Source: Duodenibacillus intestinigallinarum (GTDB taxonomy: Bacteria > Pseudomonadota > Gammaproteobacteria > Burkholderiales > Burkholderiaceae_F). Taken from it: 26,439 bases of DNA. The notes beneath the pieces are model-generated. The model was not told where the DNA came from, made no database searches, and worked only from the letters and a program-made list of their open reading frames with translations. The position numbers and the translations under genes are program-made. The first letter of the stretch is position 1, and each line of letters starts with the position of its first letter. Below, in pieces: positions 21,701 to 26,439 of this stretch. The stretch lies in NCBI GenBank assembly GCA_019117105.1, contig DXAH01000031.1:1-26439 (forward strand), given 5' to 3'.

Positions 21701-22471
21701 TTCGACCCCCGTGAAAAGCTTTCGAAGGTCGCTGCGAAAGGCTTCGCCTCCGGGCATCGGAAGCGATTCGGGGAAAAGAGACAGGATGGTTTCGCGCAGC
21801 GGCTCAAGTGTGGCGTAGGGGAGGCTGCGCAGTTCGGACAGAGCCGATGGTTCATCCAGCTCGACCGGGTCGGGGCGCGATTCGATAGCGGCCGCAGCGA
21901 GTTCGGCCAGACGCAGCGGGCGAGCCGTGGTGGCTGATTTCAGGTCAACGCCTCTGTTTTTGAGTTCGGACTGCAGGTCAAGCCCGTGAAGTTTGAAAAT
22001 CAAAAACGGATCGGCGTCGATGTGGTCGGCCATGCAGTAGAAAACGGCGGCGATGTGCTTGCAGATGCGAGCGCTGTCCGGGCACGAACAGGATGTGCGC
22101 ATTTCTCGCCAGGAACGAGGAAAGAGCTCCAGGGAGAGCCCTTGGCAGATGTCGGCGACGCTCGGCGAAAGCGTACCTTCCAGAAGTTCGGCCACAAGCG
22201 ACGGATTTTGTGCAATGGCGTCAAGCAGCAGTTTTTCCTTTTCCCGTCCCCACTTCGGCAGCGCAATTTTGATTTCGTACGGATAGTAGGAAGATCCCGA
22301 GACGAGCGCTTCGACGCGATCTTCGTGCGAAATCCACTCGCAGCTCACGACGTGTCCGGTGTTGTAGTAGGAACGTCCGCGAGGCAGTCGGTTGTCGAAG
22401 TCAACATTGCTCAATGCGTCGAGCCATTGTTTGCCCCACCAGGTGTTGCCGAAGGTTCTGCGTTTGGCCAT
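18710..22471 (-). CDS. SWIM zinc-finger SNF2-family DNA-dependent ATPase/helicase
   Basis: A 1253-residue protein; ATG 22471 is chosen because MAKRRTFGNTWWGKQWLDAL is the usual start of bacterial SWIM-SNF2 proteins, and the longer frame overlaps the upstream gene. A SWIM zinc motif CxC-x6-CxH lies at 128-139 (CSCPDSARICKH). A long middle region (about 150-760) carries no motif I recognise. The SNF2 motor follows: motif I DDMGLGKT (795-802), DEAQ box (894-897), MTGTPVENRL, then helicase-C with FLHGG, KAGGTGLNLTAA and QATDRAYRIGQ (1181-1191). Relatives include RapA/HepA-like RNA polymerase recyclers and phage-defence helicases; no nuclease or methylase gene is adjacent, so no defence role can be claimed. 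Its start codon lies 15 bases after the terminator of the upstream gene. Confidence 0.92.
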   Translation of the reverse strand: MAKRRTFGNTWWGKQWLDALSNVDFDNRLPRGRSYYNTGHVVSCEWISHEDRVEALVSGSSYYPYEIKIALPKWGREKEKLLLDAIAQNPSLVAELLEGTLSPSVADICQGLSLELFPRSWREMRTSCSCPDSARICKHIAAVFYCMADHIDADPFLIFKLHGLDLQSELKNRGVDLKSATTARPLRLAELAAAAIESRPDPVELDEPSALSELRSLPYATLEPLRETILSLFPESLPMPGGEAFRSDLRKLFTGVEKELRRRISYSDASDWLGYCLSSHLFQKKITVDESALASLRVSVKAVCDADEGLSAELAVHVRDTAGKARRLTLTDSSDIFEVLLTMPVVYAQESAPEVECWREITQLAARLLMNSAVVPALVVPQNNPQAVPFFMWTPAVRNRHVAQLVEQLTRACQPYANRLFSSTVVPSGEGFARQTVFLALTAALCALMKLVAGDIKALADTRSLLLLLAMQTPLPKNHLLPESMLKTMLRGLRAFLLGNVYPWRPVLTVRTHPDGIKINYGILGREVDPAQVDVSEESDGSLFDNETTSQTTVFSTKRPVMLKRLLKESRFQNERFAAVSVLKTLTSAYPSLNRIEATGGSPVTVERSELKDFLFEVAPVLTLLGVAVMLPERLKNLLKPRLVAHLDAGTGKSFLGKDAFSRFDWRVAVGDRELTKEELTELAKHVGEVVQVGDDFVYLDPTELARMAETVDKQPQPTYLEKMRAALMGNYENKGRQAEVLVSDEIRKRLKRLTEIDEISPPENLHATLRPYQARGFSWLMKNLRLGIGALIADDMGLGKTLQVIATLLQLKNDGELTKAKALVVVPTTLMTNWQREITKFAPSLSVGIYHGTSRVLPEAVKDLPDVTLTTYGLMRRETEKLAGYKWRLLVLDEAQAVKNATSGQSVSAKSLNASQTIAMTGTPVENRLSEYWSILETVQPRLLGSLKDFTETFAAPIETDHSESAAEAFRRLTAPFMLRRLKSDKSIIADLPERNTVDQFTNLTAEQAALYSKVLEAHMKKLKKLEEKAVEDPQGTDIRTIRRGEVLKLITSMKQICNSPSQYLKTETATPDSGKAAALFDILGHCREAGRKVLIFTQYREMGERLQTWIEKATGHRPDFLHGGVSVKARQVMVDRFQTDRSVHAMIISLKAGGTGLNLTAASCVVHYDLWWNPAVEAQATDRAYRIGQRRDVLVYRFVTAGTFEERINEMLMEKRNLADLTVATGETWIGELSAAELQSLFTLDPKSIAA

Positions 22472-22486
22472 AAGAAATGCAGTCAC

Positions 22487-22522
22487 AAAAAAAGCAGAAA
22501 GGCGTGGGAGCTTTTCTGCTTT
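22487..22522 (-). terminator. intrinsic terminator of the ABC ATPase gene
   Basis: Read on the minus strand: AAAGCAGAAA (22522-22513), a loop of about 12 bases, TTTCTGCTTT (22500-22491), continuing in a T run to 22487. It starts 25 bases after the ABC gene stop and ends 15 bases before the SNF2 start codon. Confidence 0.85.
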
Positions 22523-22547
22523 GGTTTGCAAAAAGCGAAGGCTTCGC

Positions 22548-23282
22548 TCAGTGCGAGAGAATCTTGGAGAGGAACTGCTGGGCGCGTTCCGAACGCGGAG
22601 AGCTGAAGAACTCCTCTTTCTTGGCATCTTCGAGGATTTCGCCGGCTTCCATGAAGATCACGCGATCGGCCACCTTGCGGGCAAAGCCCATTTCGTGCGT
22701 CACCACCATCATGGTCATGCCTTCACGGGCGAGTTCCACCATCACGTCAAGCACTTCGTTAATCATTTCCGGGTCGAGAGCCGACGTCGGTTCGTCAAAG
22801 AGCATGCAGACCGGATCCATGGCAAGAGCACGGGCGATGGCCACACGCTGCTGCTGGCCGCCCGAGAGCTGGCCGGGGAATTTGGGAGCGTGCTTGAGGA
22901 GCCCCACGCGGTCGAGAAGCGCCAGACCGCGTTCCGTGGCTTCTTCACGGGAACGGCCGAGTACCTTCATCTGAGCGAGTGTCAGATTGTCGGTAATGGA
23001 CAGATGCGGGAAGAGTTCGAAGTGCTGGAACACCATGCCGACGTGGCTGCGCAACTTGGGCAGGTCGGTCTTGGGATCGCCCACGTTGATGCCGTTGATG
23101 AGCACTTCACCCTGCTGGAACGGTTCCAGGGCGTTGACGGTCTTGATGAGCGTGGACTTGCCGGAGCCGGAGGGGCCGCAGACGACCACCACTTCGCCTT
23201 TTTCTACGGACGTGGAGCAGTTCTTCAGAACTTGGAAGGAACCGTACCACTTGCTCACATTTTTGATTTCAATCATCGCCAT
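22548..23282 (-). CDS. polar amino-acid ABC transporter ATP-binding protein (GltL/GlnQ type)
   Basis: A 244-residue ABC ATPase from ATG 23282 (MAMIEIKNVSKWYGSFQVLK). ATG 23276 (MIEIK) is an alternative; an AGAGG about 12 bases upstream favours the first. Walker A GPSGSGKST (36-44), Q-loop VFQHFELFPHLS, signature LSGGQQQR (139-146), Walker B CMLFDEP, and H-loop VTHE are all intact. The sequence matches the glutamate/aspartate/glutamine uptake ATPases (GltL, GlnQ, AapP). It would drive uptake with a periplasmic binding protein and two permeases, but none of these genes is in the window and the gene has its own promoter and terminator. It is therefore a solitary ATPase that must serve permeases encoded elsewhere. 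Confidence 0.93.
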   Translation of the reverse strand: MAMIEIKNVSKWYGSFQVLKNCSTSVEKGEVVVVCGPSGSGKSTLIKTVNALEPFQQGEVLINGINVGDPKTDLPKLRSHVGMVFQHFELFPHLSITDNLTLAQMKVLGRSREEATERGLALLDRVGLLKHAPKFPGQLSGGQQQRVAIARALAMDPVCMLFDEPTSALDPEMINEVLDVMVELAREGMTMMVVTHEMGFARKVADRVIFMEAGEILEDAKKEEFFSSPRSERAQQFLSKILSH

Positions 23283-23347
23283 AGGAAAAAGGCCTCTTTT
23301 TGCGGTTGTTTTCGAAAAAACTGCTTGTCTTTCAAGCGTAGCGTTTA

Positions 23348-23377
23348 ATTGTAAGGTATTGCGGAAAAACGCGTCGA
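23348..23377 (-). promoter_or_regulatory. possible promoter of the ABC ATPase gene
   Basis: On the minus strand TCGACG (23377-23372), 18 bases, TACAAT (23353-23348). The -10 is good and the -35 weak. It would give a leader of about 60 nt. Confidence 0.4.
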
Positions 23378-23783
23378 CTCTTTTACAACCCAATTTGTGT
23401 TGACCGGGTGTGAAGACTGATGCCTCCGGTGGCCATCAATGCGACATGGACAGTAAACGGCCTTAAGGATCTTGAAAAAAGAAACGTCACTTTCGGTGAA
23501 GTAGCTAATGGCGATGTCGAGGCCGTCGAGATTGACCATCACAAACCATCTCAAGCACATGCAGCAGGCCGTTTTGTTGGAAGCTGCCGAACTGAGCAAA
23601 GGTCCTTCGCTCAAGATCTGAGGCGAAATGTTCAAAGCGGTTGCCGACAGTCGGAAGGTGACGCAAGATAGAATCGAACAATCTTCAGGTATCTTTGGCA
23701 CCATAGAACATAACCAATTTCAGAATCCACAATCGAGGAAAATCGGCGTGAATCCGTGGTCATTGACAGTCATGTTGCGGCTT
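23378..23783. other. gene-poor stretch between two divergent genes, no recognisable gene
   Basis: This stretch is part of a 557-base gap between the ABC ATPase start (23282) and the patatin start (23840). Open frames exist on both strands: plus 23420-23671 (83 codons, MPPVAINATW..) and minus 23704-23345 (119 codons, MVPKIPEDCS..). They overlap each other, lack ribosome sites and show no motif I recognise. Composition seems more A/T-rich than the flanking genes. It could hold a decayed gene or regulatory sequence; a TTGACA at 23763-23768 has no matching -10. Nothing firm can be called. Confidence 0.5.
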
Positions 23784-23807
23784 GACCGATCCCGTGCGGC
23801 ATCGGTC
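23784..23807. repeat. 24-bp near-perfect palindrome upstream of the patatin gene
   Basis: GACCGAT (23784-23790) and ATCGGTC (23801-23807) flank CCC-GTGC-GG with a single C-C mismatch, so ten of the twelve positions pair around a tiny centre. It ends 32 bases before the patatin ATG. It may be an operator half-site pair or an mRNA leader hairpin. Confidence 0.4.
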
Positions 23808-23839
23808 CGGGACATTGTTGTGTCTGAAGGGGAGCCGGC

Positions 23840-26101
23840 ATGACGAAGCGACTCGGGTTTTCTTTGAAGCTCGCGCTATTTGCGCTGCTGTCGACGACGA
23901 TCGTCGGTGCCGATGCGGTGTATGCGGCTCCGACGCAGCAGGCACGAGCCGAAAGACCTAGATTGGGTCTGGTGCTTTCCGGCGGAGGCGCGCGCGGTTT
24001 TGCACATATCGGGGCGCTGAAGGCGCTCGAAGAGCTTCGCGTGCGTTTTGACGTGATCACCGGCACGAGCATGGGCTCGATGGTGGGCGGCGCGTATGCG
24101 GCGGGCTACAGCGCCAAGCAGATTGAGGACATCACGCTTGCTGTTGACTGGCCTCGTATGTTTGCGCCGCGTCCGGATCGCAATCGTATGGACTGGCAGG
24201 GTAAAGACAACGACCGTAGAGGCCTGGGGCCCACTGAAATCGGCGTCACGAAGGACGGATTGCGCTTCTCAGGACAGCTAGTCCCTTCGCAGGAGCTCGA
24301 CATCTTCCTGCAGCGTTCCACGCAGCCTTTCAACAGTGTCTACGACCTCTCCGAACTGGACATTCCGTTTGCGGCCGTCGCTACGGATCTGGAAAGCGGG
24401 CAAAGGGTGGTGCTGCAAAAAGAAATCTCGTTGGCGCAGGCCATGCGTTGCTCAATGTCCGTGCCGGGGGCATTTCGACCGGCCGAGTACAAGGGCCGAG
24501 TCTTGGTTGACGGCGGTCTGATCGACAACCTGCCGATTGATCTGGCTCGGGATATGGGCGCAGAACGCGTGGTGGCGATTAACGTCGGCACACCTTTGGG
24601 TAAGCGCGATGACATTAAAGGCGTGTTGGGTGTCATGGCGCAGGTGGTCAACATTCTGACCGAGCAGAATGTGCGCAAGTCCAAGGAGTCCATCCGACCG
24701 GGAGATATCTACATAGAACCTGATCTGGGGGGACTGACTTCCGGCGACTTCATGAAGTCGCGCGACATTATCGAAATTGGCTACAAGGCTGTGATGGACA
24801 ATAAGGAGCTCTTTGCGCCCTACATCGAAGACGAATACGACTACCGGTTCTATTTGAGCGCCCGCTACGAAAAGACGCTTGTCGATGGTGAACATAACGT
24901 TTCCGAAGTGAAAGTTGCGGGACTCGAGCACGTTAATCCCGAGCATGTGCTGGCGACAATCGATATTGACACCGACAAGCCCGTGAGCAACGAACAGGCG
25001 GCGGAGGCCGCACGCGACATCTGGGCCGAAGGCGACTTTCAGAGCGTGCCGTTTCGTTTTGAACCTGGCCCGAACGGCACGGAAGTGCTGGTGTTTGAAC
25101 CCGAGGAAAAGACGGTGGGCTACTCCCGTCTGATGTTTGGCGGCAACGTGCAGTCTGACTTTCAGTCGTCCAACACCTTTAACGTGGTGCTGTCGCATAC
25201 CTGGGGATGGCTCAACAAATGGGGCGGTGAATGGCGTAACGAGATTCAGCTCGGTGAAGTCAAGCGATTTCTTTCCGAATTTCACCAGCCTTTGGGCGTG
25301 GGCGGACGCTGGTTTTTGATGCCGCGCGTGAGCTACCAGTGGGAGCCGTTTGATCTTTATGTCGGCGACAGCGACACGCCGGTGGGCGAGTTCCGAACCG
25401 AGACGTTCGAAGCGGGCATGTTCCTGGGGTATGAATTTCCGAGGCTCGGCCGCATCTCCGCGGGTGCCGGCTGGTACGACAGTCGCATCAAGACGGAAAC
25501 GTTCATCACGGATCTGAAATACACCGAAGATTCGTCGTTTGTGTCTCTGCGCGCCAATTTCGATACGCTCGATGATGCGAGCTTCCCGCGCAGAGGTTTT
25601 TACTTCGACGGTTCGGTGACCTATGACTTCAATCCGCAGGGTTCGATTGGAGAGCCGGACTCCAACACGCGCTACGAGGTCAAGGCTGCCATTCCGCTTC
25701 AGCTCGGCGAACGCACGACGGCTTTGGTGAGCGGCAGAGCTGCTGCGGCAAGCGAGGTTGGAAACTACAACATGGGAGGCGTTTTTAATCTTTCCGGTTC
25801 GCCTTACGGACGTTATTCGGGTGATCGGCTGGCATTCGGCCGCGTGATGATCTATCACGACGTGAGCCGCACCATGCGCGAACTGCGCATGCCGATCTAT
25901 CTAGGCGGCACGTTTGAAATCGGGCGCGTTTGGAACGGCACGATCACCGAGGTGATCGGGGATCAAGGAACGCCGTGGCGTAAGGCTGCAAGCTTGTACA
26001 TCGCAAGCGACACTTGGCTCGGTCCTATGTATCTGGTCGCGGGCAGAACGTTCGGCGAAAGCTCGTCTCTGACGTTCTACTGGGGGCGTCTGCTCTGGTA
26101 A
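23840..26101 (+). CDS. patatin-like phospholipase with POTRA and outer-membrane barrel (PlpD-like, type Vd)
   Basis: A 753-residue protein. A signal peptide spans residues 1-29 (basic MTKR, hydrophobic core, VYA before the cleavage site). A patatin domain follows: oxyanion-hole GGGARG (48-53), nucleophile motif GTSMG with Ser77 (75-79) and catalytic DGG with Asp224 (224-226). Residues of about 335-425 look like one POTRA module, and from about 430 alternating strands form a Surface-antigen/BamA-like barrel, ending in the aromatic residue expected for BAM recognition (YWGRLLW). This is the architecture of PlpD of Pseudomonas, a type Vd autotransporter with phospholipase A1 activity; release of the lipase domain cannot be predicted here. 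AAGGGGAG lies 6 bases before ATG 23840. It is apparently monocistronic and convergent with the next gene after ten bases. Confidence 0.93.
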   Translation: MTKRLGFSLKLALFALLSTTIVGADAVYAAPTQQARAERPRLGLVLSGGGARGFAHIGALKALEELRVRFDVITGTSMGSMVGGAYAAGYSAKQIEDITLAVDWPRMFAPRPDRNRMDWQGKDNDRRGLGPTEIGVTKDGLRFSGQLVPSQELDIFLQRSTQPFNSVYDLSELDIPFAAVATDLESGQRVVLQKEISLAQAMRCSMSVPGAFRPAEYKGRVLVDGGLIDNLPIDLARDMGAERVVAINVGTPLGKRDDIKGVLGVMAQVVNILTEQNVRKSKESIRPGDIYIEPDLGGLTSGDFMKSRDIIEIGYKAVMDNKELFAPYIEDEYDYRFYLSARYEKTLVDGEHNVSEVKVAGLEHVNPEHVLATIDIDTDKPVSNEQAAEAARDIWAEGDFQSVPFRFEPGPNGTEVLVFEPEEKTVGYSRLMFGGNVQSDFQSSNTFNVVLSHTWGWLNKWGGEWRNEIQLGEVKRFLSEFHQPLGVGGRWFLMPRVSYQWEPFDLYVGDSDTPVGEFRTETFEAGMFLGYEFPRLGRISAGAGWYDSRIKTETFITDLKYTEDSSFVSLRANFDTLDDASFPRRGFYFDGSVTYDFNPQGSIGEPDSNTRYEVKAAIPLQLGERTTALVSGRAAAASEVGNYNMGGVFNLSGSPYGRYSGDRLAFGRVMIYHDVSRTMRELRMPIYLGGTFEIGRVWNGTITEVIGDQGTPWRKAASLYIASDTWLGPMYLVAGRTFGESSSLTFYWGRLLW

Positions 26102-26111
26102 GAAGCGTCAG

Positions 26112-26439
26112 TCAGCGATACTTGGCACACACCGGGCAATCGGGGTCGCTCGCGAGCTTCATGCGTGTGAATTCCCACGACAGCGTATCGAGTATCAGAA
26201 GACTTCCGACGGAAACGGGCGTGAGTCCTGCCGCAATCTTGAGGGCCTCTTCGGCGGCCATCATGCCGGCGATGGACGTAACCGGTGCCATGACGCCCGT
26301 TTGCGAGGCCTTGACGTCGGTGGCGTCGTCTTCAGGAAAAGTGCACTGATAGCACGCAGGATTACCGTTGCGGAAGTCGAAGACTGCCAATTGCACGCTG
26401 TAGCGCACGGAGGAAGCCGAAATCAGCACCTTTCGCAAC
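26112..26439 (-). CDS. MoeB/ThiF-family E1-like adenylyltransferase, C-terminal part (runs off the right edge)
   Basis: About 109 C-terminal residues are present; the frame is open across the window edge, so the 5' part with the ATP-binding Rossmann fold is missing. The zinc-binding cysteine pairs ACYQCTFPE and DPDCPVC are intact, and the segment QTGVMAPVTSIAGMMAAEEALKI matches the GVLGPVVGVIGSLQA-type region of MoeB/ThiF/HesA proteins, including the helix that follows the adenylation site. Such enzymes activate the C-terminal glycine of MoaD or ThiS for sulfur transfer in molybdopterin or thiamine synthesis; MoeB and ThiF cannot be told apart from this piece. It ends ten bases from the convergent patatin gene, without a terminator between them. 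Confidence 0.88.
   Translation of the reverse strand, partial: LRKVLISASSVRYSVQLAVFDFRNGNPACYQCTFPEDDATDVKASQTGVMAPVTSIAGMMAAEEALKIAAGLTPVSVGSLLILDTLSWEFTRMKLASDPDCPVCAKYR

Noticed and set aside
18710..23282. SNF2-centred phage-defence island
   Set aside because: Neighbours are LPS export and amino-acid transport genes; no nuclease, methylase, protease or recombinase is adjacent.
23420..23671. 83-codon plus-strand frame as a gene
   Set aside because: No ribosome site, no recognised motif, and an equally long frame runs on the opposite strand.

Overview
The window looks like a chromosomal segment of a betaproteobacterium, most likely Burkholderiales and possibly Sutterellaceae. This rests on moderately high GC, the rplU-rpmA-obgE-proB block, the rsmD / ftsY..ftsE-ftsX-rpoH synteny, lptFG, and the general style of the proteins. 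The family-level assignment is inference. Almost everything between about 1.58 kb and the right end is ordinary housekeeping sequence, densely packed, with several convergent gene pairs only a few bases apart. No tRNA, rRNA, CRISPR array or intact insertion sequence was seen.

Left edge (1-1.4 kb): a minus-strand piece of an F-like type IV secretion (conjugation) cluster. It holds the N-terminal part of a TraC-type ATPase that runs off the window, preceded by a DsbC-like disulfide isomerase broken by frameshifts, and a 49-codon tail of a further upstream frame. The dsbC-then-traC order is the one known from SXT/R391 and IncA/C-type transfer regions. The cluster stops abruptly in front of a normal hpf/raiA gene, so this is probably one end, or a decayed remnant, of an integrated conjugative element.

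1.5-4.3 kb: two tandem hairpin terminators, an HPF-like ribosome hibernation factor (minus), a small RG-rich protein with a ribbon-helix-helix-like C-terminus (plus) behind a leader hairpin, and a GlpD homologue that lacks several hallmark active-site residues.

4.38-7.6 kb: a clear sigma70 promoter and a long structured leader drive rplU and rpmA, closed by a terminator; obgE and proB follow. 7.6-13.44 kb (minus strand): ftsY, ppx, ftsE, ftsX, rpoH and trmL read in one direction, combining membrane targeting, polyphosphate/ppGpp metabolism, division-site peptidoglycan control, the heat-shock sigma factor and a tRNA methylase. 13.44-18.6 kb (plus): rsmD (its start codon overlaps that of ftsY), coaD, an NhaC-type antiporter, then lptF-lptG for LPS export.

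18.7-23.3 kb (minus): a 1253-residue SWIM-SNF2 helicase and, upstream of it, a solitary GltL/GlnQ-type amino-acid ABC transporter ATPase. 23.3-23.84 kb holds no recognisable gene. 23.84-26.1 kb: a PlpD-like type Vd patatin phospholipase with POTRA and outer-membrane barrel domains. The right edge holds the C-terminal half of a MoeB/ThiF-type E1-like enzyme (minus). I did not find a convincing new multi-gene system. The best leads are the broken dsbC with its A7 tract, the GlpD homologue with altered catalytic motifs, the rplU leader RNA, the RpoH N-terminal extension, and genes placed directly behind terminator-like hairpins.
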